56,362 nt of DNA from Flavobacteriales bacterium (GCA_015665315.1 JADFAK010000116.1:1-56362); one strand, 5' to 3'. Shown: positions 31,939 to 41,739, counted from the first letter of the stretch. A program made the numbers and translations. The notes: generated from the letters alone by a model not told the origin.

Positions 31939-34900
31939 TTGAGAGTGGCTTTGTACTTTGTACATACCAAATCACCTACTAATCCAAGCCGCTTGTTCTC
32001 AAGAAACATACTCCCCTTTTTTATTATTCTTTTGGCATTGAGCTCCGGGATCTTTTCCATTGCTCAAGGGCTTCCGCTTCCCTTTCAGAACATATCTGTT
32101 GATGACGGACTGCCACAAAACTCAATCACAGCGATTATTCAGGATAATCAAGGATTCATTTGGATAGGAACACAAGATGGCCTAGCAAAGTACGACGGAT
32201 ATAAGTTTGACGTCTTTCGACACGATAAGAATAATCCAAACTCTTTGAGCCACAATTTCATTTGGAATATCACCAAAGATCATGAGGGTATTCTGTGGAT
32301 TACAACGCTTGGGAATGGGCTTACCAGATTGGATCCAGTAACAGGTGAATTCAGCCAATTCCTGTACAATGAGCAAGACGGGATTGGCCTGTCACATTGG
32401 AATACATTTTCCACATTGCGCCAAGACTCGATTCTGTATGTTGGGACAAACGAGTCATTGGACAGAATCAACCTACATTCCAATTCGACCTCAACGTATT
32501 ACCCTGGCCTGGAACTAGGAAAGGATTCTATCACCTCGTTGATTCGGGCAATTGCTCCGGATGCCGACAGCAGGAAAATATGGATGAGTACCAAACTCGG
32601 ACTTACTCAGTTCGACGTTAAGCTCAATACTTTCGAATACTTCCCAAAAAGTCCTTTTGGCAATGAAATTTCCTTGAGAAACATCTATACAATTACACCT
32701 CAAGGCGATAGTCTGATCATTTGCACGTCTACCCATGTGCTAAGCCTCAACTTTAAAGAAACTAGAGAACAAGTTCTTTACGATGGCACTTCTCAAGCCC
32801 CTGGAACAGTCTCTGGCTTGCATGGATTTATGCTAGGTAAAAAGGAAAGTGACTTCATCTTTTCCAGAAATGGAGTATTGGAAAGGAATCGGGAAACGGG
32901 GGCAATCATTCATCATGCCTACGATACCCAAAACCAACTAAGTATTGTACATGACTATGTAATATCCATGCTCCAGACTAGCGATTGTGCGCTTTGGGTG
33001 GGAACCAGGAACGGATTGAGCACAGTTCGCGTGAAAGATGCGGGCTTTTTACGCTTCGGCAAATCGAAAAACCCCAAAAAATCGCTCGAAGGCAAAGGTG
33101 CCAAATGTTTTGTGCAGCACGACGATTCCTTGCTATTGACAGGGACTTCAGAAGGCATCGAAATCATCAATATTAGATCGGGTGATATCAAACATATCGA
33201 TCAATTGGCCAAGGAAGGCTTGCGGGCCGATAGTCGCTATACGCTATCACTTATTAAAGACAATCAAGGAATTTTGTGGGCCGGATCTCGCGGCGGAGGT
33301 TTGACCCGAATTGACAAAGATGACGAAGGAAAATTTGAGTTTGACTACAGTCCTTTAGACGGAGCAAGCATTCAATACATCTTAGACGATGACAGTTTAC
33401 TATGGCTCGGTTCTAGTGGCCGCGGTTTAATCAAATATTCTAAGGACAAAGGTCTGCTTCGCAGCTACCCCAGCGTTGGTGACTCATTGGGACCTTCTCA
33501 TCCCTATGTCTATTGCGTAATGCGAGACAGCAAGAAGAATTTCTGGATCGGCACACCTACAGGTGGGATAAATCTCTTTGACAGCAAGAAAGAGCGATTC
33601 GTTCACCTCAACGAAAAGTCCGAATCTGGTTTAAGTGGCTATACCATTCTTTGCTTTTTCCAGGACAGCCAGGACCAAGTATGGGTTGGCACCAGCTCGG
33701 GGTTGTCAAAGTTGATAGATCCGTTGCCGACAAATTTATTTGACAAGCTAGAAAACCGCGAAATGCACCTAAATTTTCGGCATTTCGGTCGTGAAGCGGG
33801 ATTCCCAAATGAGGTTATTTATGGAATTATAGAAGACCATAACGGCTTTCTCTGGATAAGCACCAATGATGGTTTGGTCAAGTTTGATCCGACGACTGAA
33901 ACGGTTTCGAACGTTTTCAATCGAGCCGATGGTTGCCAAAACAGTGAGTACAATCAAAATGCATACATAACCCTTTCCGACCGACGACTTGTATTTGGAG
34001 GTGTCAACGGCATTCAAGTCTTTCATCCCGAAAATTTAGACATGTTGGCTGCGACACCCAAAGTGGTGCTCACCAAAATTGAAGTAAACAAGCAGCCTTT
34101 TATTCCCCGTAATGAAAAATCGGAGTTTATATATGAACAGAATGACATTTCGTTTGAGTTTGCCGCCCTCAGTTTTATCAACACCCAAGAGAACAAGTAC
34201 AAGTACCGCTTGAAAGGATTTGATGACACTTGGTATTCACGAAAATCAAACAGATTGGTGACTTTTACCAACCTTGATCCCGGTCAGTATGAATTTGAGG
34301 TAATGGCAGCCAATTGCGACGGCGTGTGGAATCCTGTACCAAATACTTTTTCATTTTCAATTGGCCTTCCCCCCTGGCTCAGATGGTATGCCTATCTTCT
34401 TTACGCCTTGTTGTTCGTTTCGCTGGTGTATCTAATATTGAAATGGCGAACCATGCAAGTCCGAAAAGAAGAGCGCCGAAAAACGGATATTCAAAAAGCC
34501 AGATCTGAGGAACGTGAGCTTTTCAGAAAGAGAAGTGCACGCGACTTTCACGATGAAGCGGGTAACAAAATCACGCGTATAAATTTGCTCGTAGAGCTGG
34601 CCAAAACAGATCCAGATGCGAATCCCAAGCTCAAAGATTATCTCAATAAAATAGCTCAAAACACAAGCGAACTCTCTCTTGGGATGCGCGACTTTAATTG
34701 GGCTTTAGATGCTGAAAAGGACTCGCTTTTTGACCTTTTGGAAAGAATTAAAATTTTCGGAGAGTCGATGTATGAGGGGGATCAGGCACATTTCGAATTG
34801 CGCGGGTTGAAAGAGGAATTCAACGCGTACAAACTACCCATGACCCTCCGTAGAGACCTGTTAATGATCTTCAAAGAGGCCATCAACAACGCCGTGAAAC

Positions 34901-35139
34901 ATTCAGAATCCAACCGAAGTTTATTATCGGCAACGAGCAATCAAAACGGAATTGAAATTCGATTCTGCGATTTTGGCAAAGGAATTTCGAAGCAGGACAA
35001 CGTTCAGGGATACGGATTGAAAAACATGGAAGAAAGGGCCAAAAAGAATAAAATCAATTTTAAACACTTTTCGCATGAAACAGACGGAACATGCATTTCA
35101 ATAAATCTACCTCATATGAGGGGGGCTGATACTGAATAG
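31939..35139 (+). CDS. Propeller/Y_Y_Y sensor histidine kinase
   Basis: This 1066-residue sensor begins at a TTG (no ATG is available; nearby in-frame GTG and TTG codons at 31945 and 31951 are alternatives). A hydrophobic segment (NILPFFIILLALSSGIFSIA) is a signal or anchor. Next is a two-bladed seven-fold two-component propeller (about 55-690, repeats of the type GFIWIGTQDGLAKYD, GLWWIST-like) and a Y_Y_Y domain (about 695-790). A transmembrane helix follows (WYAYLLYALLFVSLVYLILK), then a HisKA_3-type DHp with the phosphoacceptor His871 in RDFHDEAGNK, and a HATPase_c (FKEAINNAVKHSES, DFGKGI, GYGLKNMEERAKK). It phosphorylates the response regulator that starts 19 bases downstream. Confidence 0.92.
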   Translation: MRVALYFVHTKSPTNPSRLFSRNILPFFIILLALSSGIFSIAQGLPLPFQNISVDDGLPQNSITAIIQDNQGFIWIGTQDGLAKYDGYKFDVFRHDKNNPNSLSHNFIWNITKDHEGILWITTLGNGLTRLDPVTGEFSQFLYNEQDGIGLSHWNTFSTLRQDSILYVGTNESLDRINLHSNSTSTYYPGLELGKDSITSLIRAIAPDADSRKIWMSTKLGLTQFDVKLNTFEYFPKSPFGNEISLRNIYTITPQGDSLIICTSTHVLSLNFKETREQVLYDGTSQAPGTVSGLHGFMLGKKESDFIFSRNGVLERNRETGAIIHHAYDTQNQLSIVHDYVISMLQTSDCALWVGTRNGLSTVRVKDAGFLRFGKSKNPKKSLEGKGAKCFVQHDDSLLLTGTSEGIEIINIRSGDIKHIDQLAKEGLRADSRYTLSLIKDNQGILWAGSRGGGLTRIDKDDEGKFEFDYSPLDGASIQYILDDDSLLWLGSSGRGLIKYSKDKGLLRSYPSVGDSLGPSHPYVYCVMRDSKKNFWIGTPTGGINLFDSKKERFVHLNEKSESGLSGYTILCFFQDSQDQVWVGTSSGLSKLIDPLPTNLFDKLENREMHLNFRHFGREAGFPNEVIYGIIEDHNGFLWISTNDGLVKFDPTTETVSNVFNRADGCQNSEYNQNAYITLSDRRLVFGGVNGIQVFHPENLDMLAATPKVVLTKIEVNKQPFIPRNEKSEFIYEQNDISFEFAALSFINTQENKYKYRLKGFDDTWYSRKSNRLVTFTNLDPGQYEFEVMAANCDGVWNPVPNTFSFSIGLPPWLRWYAYLLYALLFVSLVYLILKWRTMQVRKEERRKTDIQKARSEERELFRKRSARDFHDEAGNKITRINLLVELAKTDPDANPKLKDYLNKIAQNTSELSLGMRDFNWALDAEKDSLFDLLERIKIFGESMYEGDQAHFELRGLKEEFNAYKLPMTLRRDLLMIFKEAINNAVKHSESNRSLLSATSNQNGIEIRFCDFGKGISKQDNVQGYGLKNMEERAKKNKINFKHFSHETDGTCISINLPHMRGADTE
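33091..33107 (+). other. GGCA/TGCC stem followed by AAATG, possible chance look-alike of the motif
   Basis: GGCAAAGGTGCCAAATG in the sensor kinase has a four-pair stem before AAATG but in the wrong orientation (GGC first). It lacks the GC...GC frame of the family. It is kept only as a flag, not counted. Confidence 0.15.
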
Positions 35140-35158
35140 AACTATTTATATTGTAAAG

Positions 35159-35794
35159 GTGAATACACAAGTAAATACAGTAAGCGTTGCCATCGTTGAA
35201 GACGACGATGATATTAGAAATCTGCTTCAGATTTTAGTCAACAACACCCCAGGTTTTTCCTGCACCCTCACCTTCCCAAATGCCGAGGAGGCTATGGATC
35301 TACTACCCCAAAAAAATCCACAGGTTGTTCTCATGGATATTGATTTGCCAGGCATCTCAGGCATCATTTGTGTGTCGAGGCTGAAGATGAAAATGGAGAC
35401 AACCGACTTTGTCATGCTCACCAATCAATTTGATGAAGACTCTATCTTTGAGTCCCTGCGGGCTGGGGCTTCCGGATACCTATTAAAAGATACTCCTCCC
35501 GCAAAACTGCTCGAATCGATCACCATGGCAGCACAGGGTGGCGCGCCTATATCGCCCACGATAGCAAGAAAGGTCACTTCCTATTTTAGGCCCACTCGTT
35601 CGTATAACCTAACTGAGAGAGAAGCTGAAATCCTCCAGCTTCTATGCTCAGGCATGAACTATTCGACGATAGCTGATAAACTCTTCATTAGCGGACATAC
35701 GGTGAGAGCACATATTAAAAACACCTATGCAAAACTCCATGTCAATTCCAGGGGAGAAGCCGTTAGCAAGGCAATAAATGACAGAATCGTCTGA
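35159..35794 (+). CDS. NarL/FixJ-family response regulator
   Basis: The 211-residue protein begins at a GTG 19 bases after the kinase gene. The receiver domain has the acidic cluster EDDDD (residues 14-18), phosphoacceptor Asp60 in VLMDIDLPG and Lys110 in YLLKD. The LuxR-type helix-turn-helix at about 146-205 is complete (LTEREAEILQLLCSGMNYST, then LFISGHTVRAHIKNTYAKL). It should control transcription when phosphorylated by the upstream kinase. The target genes are probably not all adjacent. Confidence 0.92.
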   Translation: MNTQVNTVSVAIVEDDDDIRNLLQILVNNTPGFSCTLTFPNAEEAMDLLPQKNPQVVLMDIDLPGISGIICVSRLKMKMETTDFVMLTNQFDEDSIFESLRAGASGYLLKDTPPAKLLESITMAAQGGAPISPTIARKVTSYFRPTRSYNLTEREAEILQLLCSGMNYSTIADKLFISGHTVRAHIKNTYAKLHVNSRGEAVSKAINDRIV

Positions 35795-35875
35795 TCCAAT
35801 TTAGCCCATATGGGGCATTGCCCTAGGACCAACGTGTAAGTAATTTTGGCCTCAAACCAATTAGCACTTGCACTC

Positions 35876-36427
35876 ATGAAAAAATCTTTACTTCTCTCCT
35901 TTATTGTCATGTTTTCTTTGCTGGCGGTAGCTTGTAAGAAAGACAATGATGACACTGATTCATCTGACCTGAGCCAAAAGTATGGAGACCCTACGGTTTC
36001 GATAATTATTTCTGGCGAAATCACGGATACCGTTTCCTTCACGCTTCCGGGTGGTGTTATGACCGACCATAGCATTAGTGCGAGTTATGTGGGTGTAGCC
36101 GACCTACTTTCCCTCCATATTGTGGAACTGCCTACTGGTTTCCAATTTAGTTTTTTCGGCAATAGGGACTACTTCGCTACTGGAGATTATGAAGCTTCAG
36201 GAGTTTCGGGATATGGGGCCTATAACGACCCGAATGCCGACCGAACTTTTATAGCTACTTCAACAACGATCACAATATCATCAATGGATTTGATACAGAA
36301 TATCGTTCAAGCCTCGTACAATGCAAATGGCAGTTTCTCCTCGACTTTGGAAGATCCTGATGATGCAACAAAGGTGATCCAAATCGAAGGCAAATTTGAA
36401 AATATTACACTAAGCGTAAACGAATAA
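35876..36427 (+). CDS. Predicted lipoprotein of unknown function
   Basis: A 183-residue product from the ATG at 35876 (MKKSLLLSFIVMFS), 10 codons inside a longer frame. A lipobox LLAVACKKD gives the lipid-anchored cysteine near residue 20. After a Asp-rich linker (NDDTDSSDLS) the body is beta-rich (strands with TVSIIISGEITDTVSFTLPG). No named domain was recognised. It is four bases upstream of a type IX cargo gene, so the two probably form an operon, possibly under the two-component system. Confidence 0.78.
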   Translation: MKKSLLLSFIVMFSLLAVACKKDNDDTDSSDLSQKYGDPTVSIIISGEITDTVSFTLPGGVMTDHSISASYVGVADLLSLHIVELPTGFQFSFFGNRDYFATGDYEASGVSGYGAYNDPNADRTFIATSTTITISSMDLIQNIVQASYNANGSFSSTLEDPDDATKVIQIEGKFENITLSVNE

Positions 36428-36431
36428 GAAG

Positions 36432-37436
36432 ATGAAAAATCTATTTCTAACATCAATAGGAAGCCTACTCATAGGTGCGCTTGCCGCTCAATCACCAGTG
36501 ATAACCGCTTCAAATGTCCATTTAATTGGCGATCAAACTCCAATCGCCTGGTGTTCAAATTCGGTTGAACCCGGAGATGCTGGGGTCGACGTAACGTGGG
36601 ATTTTTCCAACTTGGTAGAATCTGAGGAGCAAATCTTTGACTACGTTGAGCCTAGCACATCCGTATTCGGCTACCAGTTTCCCAATGCTACCCTTTGTGC
36701 CATCGGCGACAACAATTACCAAAGTTTCTACCGTCTCACCGACGATTTTCTAACTATAGAAGGTTATGCTGGCATACAAGAAGGGACAAGCGACACTTTA
36801 AAGATTCTTTATTCCGATGTGGAAGAATTGCTTCCGATTCCATTTGAATATGGCGACACGCATTTGGATACTTTTGAAGGAGTGAGTCAAGCTATGGGCT
36901 TTGACGTTAATTTCACCGGAGAAATTGATTTAGAGGTCGATGGATACGGTACCCTAATTTTGCCAAATGGCACATACGATGACGCTATTCGCTACCATTT
37001 TACAAGAAGCCAAGACAATACTATTTTTGGTCAAACAACCACCACTACGAAGGAACAATGGGGCTGGATGTCGGCAAATCATCGATTTTGGCTTTGTCTG
37101 ATGGAAACCAACAACGACGGTTTTGGAACGGAGGATATTGTTTGGTACTCGAAGAATCCACTGGTTCTCAACGTTTCTCAAATGGAAGTTGAGCACATCG
37201 CTCTTTACCCGAATCCACTTCAAAGCAATCGGACGGTCCATTTCCAGTCAGACTGCAACTCTGAAGCTTCGATTCAACTACGTACCATCGACGGAAAGCT
37301 TATCATATCATCGGCTGAACTTCTCACAATTGGAGAAAATGAGTTGAAACTGAACGACGACATTCCTGCTGGAATTTATACTTTGTCCATCGTAATGAAC
37401 AAGAAGAGGCTGATTTCAAGACTCGTTGTTCAGTAG
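36432..37436 (+). CDS. Type IX secreted protein
   Basis: The 334-residue protein has a signal peptide (FLTSIGSLLIGALAAQS) and a beta-sandwich-like body with no named domain. The C-terminal sorting domain is clear (IALYPNPLQSNRTVHF, then GIYTLSIVMNKKRLISRLVVQ). It is adjacent to the lipoprotein gene with a 4-base gap and to a small membrane protein 16 bases downstream. Location is the outer surface or medium. Confidence 0.88.
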   Translation: MKNLFLTSIGSLLIGALAAQSPVITASNVHLIGDQTPIAWCSNSVEPGDAGVDVTWDFSNLVESEEQIFDYVEPSTSVFGYQFPNATLCAIGDNNYQSFYRLTDDFLTIEGYAGIQEGTSDTLKILYSDVEELLPIPFEYGDTHLDTFEGVSQAMGFDVNFTGEIDLEVDGYGTLILPNGTYDDAIRYHFTRSQDNTIFGQTTTTTKEQWGWMSANHRFWLCLMETNNDGFGTEDIVWYSKNPLVLNVSQMEVEHIALYPNPLQSNRTVHFQSDCNSEASIQLRTIDGKLIISSAELLTIGENELKLNDDIPAGIYTLSIVMNKKRLISRLVVQ

Positions 37437-37452
37437 ATTCTAGTCAGAACCG

Positions 37453-37812
37453 ATGCGATTTCTACGGGGATTCATATTTTGTTTGATGTGCTTTTGCGCC
37501 GCGACTATTTGCGGCGCTATTGCTTCAAGTCTATTAGGTGCAGCCGATGGCCAAGGGCTTGCTGCAGGCGCTATCATCGTTGGATATGGTTTGATGACGG
37601 GGATGGTTGGCATACTTATAGCTCTATTTGCGCTGAAACATCTCTCTGTTCCAGCAGTCAAGAAACTCAACATTTTACTCGCCATCGTTTTATTGATCCT
37701 GGCTGCCTTCATAGCCTATCGAGTCAATGAAAAGAGTAAGGAAAAACAACTTCAAGCGTCCAACAACATGGGCGCATCTAAGCTAGGTTGCCATACTCGG
37801 CCTTGGACCTAA
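37453..37812 (+). CDS. Small three-helix membrane protein
   Basis: The 119-residue product has three hydrophobic helices (about 5-28, 35-62 and 72-93) with small-residue packing (GAIASSLLGAADGQGLAAGA). It ends in a charged hydrophilic tail. No family was recognised. It follows the type IX gene in the same direction. An antisense frame overlaps it almost entirely but is less plausible, being basic and proline-rich. Confidence 0.65.
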   Translation: MRFLRGFIFCLMCFCAATICGAIASSLLGAADGQGLAAGAIIVGYGLMTGMVGILIALFALKHLSVPAVKKLNILLAIVLLILAAFIAYRVNEKSKEKQLQASNNMGASKLGCHTRPWT

Positions 37813-37925
37813 CAAAACCCCGTTGGGGCCGCTTGAGAATAATGGAACTATTTAAAATCTAAAAAGCGGTGTAAAAGATCACATGCGCTCCTCCATGATG
37901 TGAAATTTAGAGCTACTTTTAGCAC

Positions 37926-38705
37926 ATGAGATTCCTTATTGCTATTTTTCTCTTTCTAATCGCAACCACATCGTCAATGAGCCAAACCACAACTATTGAA
38001 GTTTCCTGTGATCCCAAAACCGGACTTTGTTCCATCCCTGAGGTCGCAAATAGTTCACCGGTCGAAGTGGAATGGAAAACAGATGAAGAAATTATCTACG
38101 TCGGTGATCCAATGTGCAGCTGGTGTTGGGGGATTTCCCCTCAGTTGAACGCCTTGCAACGTTATGGCGTGCAAGAAGGAATTCCCTTTACACTCGTTAT
38201 GGGTGGTCTACGACCGGGAGGTGGTGAAGAATGGAACGCCGAATTCAAAAGCTTCCTCAAGCATCACTGGGAAGAAGTCAATAAGCGAAGCGGTCAGCCC
38301 TTTGGTTATGACTTATTCGAACAAGAATACTTCCAATACGACACCGAACCCGCCTGCCGCGCCACAGTCACGGTGAGAACCATGGCACCCGAAAAGACTT
38401 TGAGTTTTTATGAATTGGTCCAGAGTTCGTTTTACGTCGACTCAAATGACCCGAAGCTGGTTGAGTTTTACGAACCTATTTGCAAGAAACTGGATCTCGA
38501 TTATACGGAGTTCGCAGAAAAATTTGCCTCACAAGAAATGAAAGATGCTACAACTCAGGATTTTGGTCAAAGCAGGCAATGGGGAGTTACGGGCTTCCCT
38601 TCGGTGATTTATCGCAAGAAGGACAAGCTTTATATCATCGCTCAGGGGTTTTCCAGTTATGAGATTATGAAGGAGGCTATAGAGGAGATTAATGAGGAGG
38701 ATTGA
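37926..38705 (+). CDS. DsbA/FrnE-like thioredoxin-fold protein
   Basis: The 259-residue protein has a signal peptide (FLIAIFLFLIATTSSMSQ). The thioredoxin-fold active site is CSWC at residues 64-67 (VGDPMCSWCWG), and the cis-proline loop is GVTGFPSVIY. A helical insertion lies between. It is probably a periplasmic disulfide oxidoreductase or isomerase of the DsbA/FrnE group. It could be exported to help fold the many cysteine-containing secreted proteins here, but this is inference. Neighbouring genes are unrelated. Confidence 0.85.
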   Translation: MRFLIAIFLFLIATTSSMSQTTTIEVSCDPKTGLCSIPEVANSSPVEVEWKTDEEIIYVGDPMCSWCWGISPQLNALQRYGVQEGIPFTLVMGGLRPGGGEEWNAEFKSFLKHHWEEVNKRSGQPFGYDLFEQEYFQYDTEPACRATVTVRTMAPEKTLSFYELVQSSFYVDSNDPKLVEFYEPICKKLDLDYTEFAEKFASQEMKDATTQDFGQSRQWGVTGFPSVIYRKKDKLYIIAQGFSSYEIMKEAIEEINEED

Positions 38706-38774
38706 GGAAAATAATACACTTTACAAACGTACAACGTTGTGCGGAAGTGTTTTTGACAGAAAAATAAAGCCACA

Positions 38775-39158
38775 TTGGAATTACTCCATGAAATATGGCC
38801 ATTTGTAGAAAGATTTGGAGTGCCGATCTCAATGACTGCCGCAATGCTCACTATTATCAGCACGGGATTCTACATACGCGATTGCCAAAACTTGTATTTA
38901 ATGGATGTATACATTAGAGATAGTAAGTCATTAAGTGGGTTCGAGTTTGACAGCTTCCCGTTTGTGGGCCTAAATGCATTTTGGTACGCTTTTAAGTCGA
39001 TGCCAAAACGAGGAGATAGTTCTTTGAGTATTCCCATGTACAAAGAACAGGTTGATACTATTCATTTCTACCGAAAATTCTATTTGATCACCTGGCCCAT
39101 CCTAATTGCAATTATCGCCATTGGGATCACGATAGATTGGATACTAGTTAACAAATAG
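38775..39158 (+). CDS. Small membrane protein of unknown function
   Basis: The 127-residue product begins at TTG (MELLHEIWPFVERFG) because no ATG is available before residue 20. Two hydrophobic helices span about 16-34 and 104-123. The middle is hydrophilic with aromatic residues (FWYAFKSMPKRGDSS). No family was recognised. The gene stands alone between the DsbA-like gene and the beta-lactamase. Conservation would be needed to be certain it is translated. Confidence 0.55.
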   Translation: MELLHEIWPFVERFGVPISMTAAMLTIISTGFYIRDCQNLYLMDVYIRDSKSLSGFEFDSFPFVGLNAFWYAFKSMPKRGDSSLSIPMYKEQVDTIHFYRKFYLITWPILIAIIAIGITIDWILVNK

Positions 39159-39320
39159 ATTTGCTTCCGTCCTATCGTACTTTGGAGCATATTTAGATCT
39201 TCAATAAAACCGGATATCCCAATCAAAGAGTTAAATTTCGGGGGATGATAGTGTCTTGGTATTGACCCAGGCAAGCATAAAAACTTGTTGGTCAGCTTAC
39301 GTATACACAACGAAAACCAG

Positions 39321-40160
39321 ATGAGAACAACACTCTTTATTTCTATTCTAATTATCTGTATTTCCTGTTCAGACAGAGAGCAAATTCCGGATCTAACGGA
39401 AGTAAAACAATTGAGCCAACAGATTGTCGTTCCCGAATTTCAATCGATAATCGACAGTGTAAGGGTCGATGGTGCTGTGTTGATTTATGACATGGAGAGC
39501 GATGTTTTCTACTCAAATGACTTTGAATGGGCCAAGAGAGGAAAATTACCTGCATCGACATTTAAGATACCGAACTCAATCATTGCATTGGAAACAGGAG
39601 TAGCACATAGCGATACCACACTTTTCAAATGGGACGGCGAAAAAAGAAGATTGAAGATTTGGGAACAAGACTTAACACTGCAACAGGCGTTTCATTTTTC
39701 TTGTGTCCCCTGTTATCAGGATGTTGCCAGAAATATTGGTGTGAAAAACATGAATGCCTACTTGAACAGTCTGGGTTATGGAAATATGCAGGTTGACTCG
39801 AGTAATATCGACATGTTTTGGCTCGAGGGAGAATCTCGAATTAATCAATTTGAACAGATCGATTTTTTAAAGCGATTCTATCAATCGGCTCTTCCCATCA
39901 CCGAACGCACGGAGGAGATCATGAAAAGATTGATGATCATTGACGAGACTGATCAGTTTAAGCTCAGTGGAAAAACAGGTTGGTCTATAAGAAATGGAAA
40001 TAACAACGGTTGGTTTGTCGGATATCTTGAAGCCTCAAATAATACCTACATTTTCGCCACAAACGTGGAACCAAAACAGCAGTTTGATATGAATATGTTT
40101 CAAATGATTCGAAAAGAAGTGACTTTCGAGGCGTTTAGGAAGTTAGACATCATAAACTAG
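39321..40160 (+). CDS. Class D (OXA-type) beta-lactamase lipoprotein
   Basis: A 279-residue protein from the ATG at 39321 (a longer frame from a TTG at 39285 is less likely). A lipobox ends at Cys16 (LIICISCSD), so it is membrane-anchored, probably in the periplasm. All class D motifs are present: nucleophile Ser79 and Lys82 in STFK, SCV at 127-129, YGN at 153-155, KTG at 218-220, and Trp167 in MFWLEG. Enzymes of this class hydrolyse penicillins and some carbapenems. The middle residue of the SxV motif is Cys. It is chromosomal-looking, with no integron or transposon near it. A penicillin-binding or sensor role is a less likely alternative. Confidence 0.92.
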   Translation: MRTTLFISILIICISCSDREQIPDLTEVKQLSQQIVVPEFQSIIDSVRVDGAVLIYDMESDVFYSNDFEWAKRGKLPASTFKIPNSIIALETGVAHSDTTLFKWDGEKRRLKIWEQDLTLQQAFHFSCVPCYQDVARNIGVKNMNAYLNSLGYGNMQVDSSNIDMFWLEGESRINQFEQIDFLKRFYQSALPITERTEEIMKRLMIIDETDQFKLSGKTGWSIRNGNNNGWFVGYLEASNNTYIFATNVEPKQQFDMNMFQMIRKEVTFEAFRKLDIIN

Positions 40161-40351
40161 ATAAGGTGGTTTTGGGGGGAATTGGTGCTGGAAGTAAATG
40201 ACTGAAGCCCAAAGAGGGGCTCTAATAGTCTTCAAAAAATTACCATAACCTTGTTCAACATAAAGGAATTTCACATTATGGTTGACGGCTCGTCCAAAGC
40301 TTGCTTGTCGAACTGGCTGCCGTTAATCATTAAACACATCATGAATAGCAT

Positions 40352-40747
40352 ATGCTAGCCTACTGCACATATTGCTCCGCTGAAAAAAACCACTCGGACA
40401 GATCTTTGCCCGCTATTGACCTGTACAAAAGCGAACGAATCACTCGGGTTTATCGCATGGCGGAAAAGGAAGGCGTTAAATATGTAATCCTCTCAGGTAA
40501 ATTCGGACTTATCGAACCCCATCAAAAAATTGAATATTACGATCACTTGCTCAAAGCATCAGAAATTGAAGAACATGCGATACCTGTTTCGTCTCAATTG
40601 CAAGCTATGAAGATCAGCAGGCTTGTGTTCTTTACACGCACCATCGAAGAGGATGAAAACATTAGGCCTTATGTGGATTGTGTAAGGATGGCTTCTGAGC
40701 AAATCGGAATATCGCTCAAAATTAGCAAGTATCTTTTTATGGAATAA
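40352..40747 (+). CDS. DUF6884-like protein
   Basis: The 131-residue product has an N-terminal cysteine pair (AYCTYCSAEK), the LPAIDLYKSERI segment and YVILSGKFGLIEPHQKIEYY, which closely fit DUF6884 (a tRNA-guanine transglycosylase-related or nucleotide-type fold of unknown function). It ends in an alpha/beta half with DENIRPYVDCV. The start ATG is at 40352 after a 190-base gap. It stands alone. Family assignment is reasonable but not verified. Confidence 0.65.
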   Translation: MLAYCTYCSAEKNHSDRSLPAIDLYKSERITRVYRMAEKEGVKYVILSGKFGLIEPHQKIEYYDHLLKASEIEEHAIPVSSQLQAMKISRLVFFTRTIEEDENIRPYVDCVRMASEQIGISLKISKYLFME

Positions 40748-40817
40748 GGCATTATGTAACATCTTAAGTCCGTTATATAATTGGTTCACTAGCCTATCCA
40801 ACAAAAAATCAACGTTT

Positions 40818-41615
40818 ATGCAAACGAACGCAAACATTGTCAAGGGGATTCTCTTCCTTTCAATTATGGGTTTGACATCGCTCATGATGCTGCTTCTTCC
40901 TAGTTTTCAATCTGCCCACAACGATCCCGAGCAATTCAACATTCCCAAAATTGTAGGCATCGAGGACATTACTACGTTGTGCCTCTCACCAGCATACATG
41001 CTTAACGCATGGTATGACATCGAAAGGATAGACACCATAACTGATGTGCTAGACCTTACCAGTCCATCCAAAGATCAAAACACTTACTTCTACCAGTTTC
41101 ATATGCCAGAATCTTTAAAGGAAATAGCTACTTCAAATCTCGGTCTTCAGGTTGTCGCAGATACTGTCAATGAGCTGTCAATGACCAAAAAGCCAATATG
41201 GGCCAGCTATCTTTTTCACCACAAACTCTCAGGTGAAAACGGGGTCCTACAAGATGATACACTCATCCAACAGGTGAAGAGCTTTCCTATATATGTGGCA
41301 AATATGTCAAATAATCAATATGCTTCGCTGGAAACCCAAGACGGCAGTATCGTGGTGATCGTCGAGGCAGTGGACAGAGATGGTCGATGGAAGCCAATCG
41401 AATATTGGTCTCACAGCTGGTGCGGCAACAGTTATTACACTATGTTGATCCCACCCAGACATATGTTGATGACCAGAGGAATAAAATGCAGTGGTGATTT
41501 TTACACTACTTGCAGATTAAAGCTCTCTAACAATCAAGATTCGATATTCTCAAACGAATTCCAAATGAGTATCAATGAAACGCAATTTAGCATGCCTCTG
41601 GAAAAGGATCGCTAA
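40818..41615 (+). CDS. Uncharacterised secreted or membrane-anchored protein
   Basis: The 265-residue protein has a hydrophobic segment near the N-terminus (GILFLSIMGLTSLMMLLLP), either an uncleaved signal or an anchor. The rest is a beta-rich domain with Trp and Cys (WSHSWCGNSYYTMLIPPRH, MTRGIKCSGDFYTTCRLKL). No family was recognised. It is followed by 124 bases that have a second open frame in another phase. Possible frameshift was considered and not supported. Confidence 0.6.
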   Translation: MQTNANIVKGILFLSIMGLTSLMMLLLPSFQSAHNDPEQFNIPKIVGIEDITTLCLSPAYMLNAWYDIERIDTITDVLDLTSPSKDQNTYFYQFHMPESLKEIATSNLGLQVVADTVNELSMTKKPIWASYLFHHKLSGENGVLQDDTLIQQVKSFPIYVANMSNNQYASLETQDGSIVVIVEAVDRDGRWKPIEYWSHSWCGNSYYTMLIPPRHMLMTRGIKCSGDFYTTCRLKLSNNQDSIFSNEFQMSINETQFSMPLEKDR

Positions 41616-41739
41616 ATGAGCCCATTCGCATCGAAGAAAGTATCGGGGACTCGCAAGTCAGAACATTTATTGGAGAGGCAAGCGCAACTACGTATATTGA
41701 CTTTGAGTTTATTATCGGAAATTGCGCAAAAAGAATCGA

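Noticed and set aside
33091-33107. GGCA/TGCC stem before AAATG
   Set aside because: The stem has reversed order (GGC first) and lies in a coding region where GGC AAA is common; not a family member.
37440-37712. Antisense 90-residue frame over the small membrane protein
   Set aside because: Composition is unusual for a protein; the sense product has three clear helices.
37814-37828. CCCC-GTT-GGGG stem after the small membrane gene as a terminator
   Set aside because: Only a four-pair stem and no T-tract follows.
40206-40221. AGCCC/GGGCT inverted repeat after the beta-lactamase gene
   Set aside because: Five-pair stem with six-base loop and no T-tract; too weak to call a terminator.
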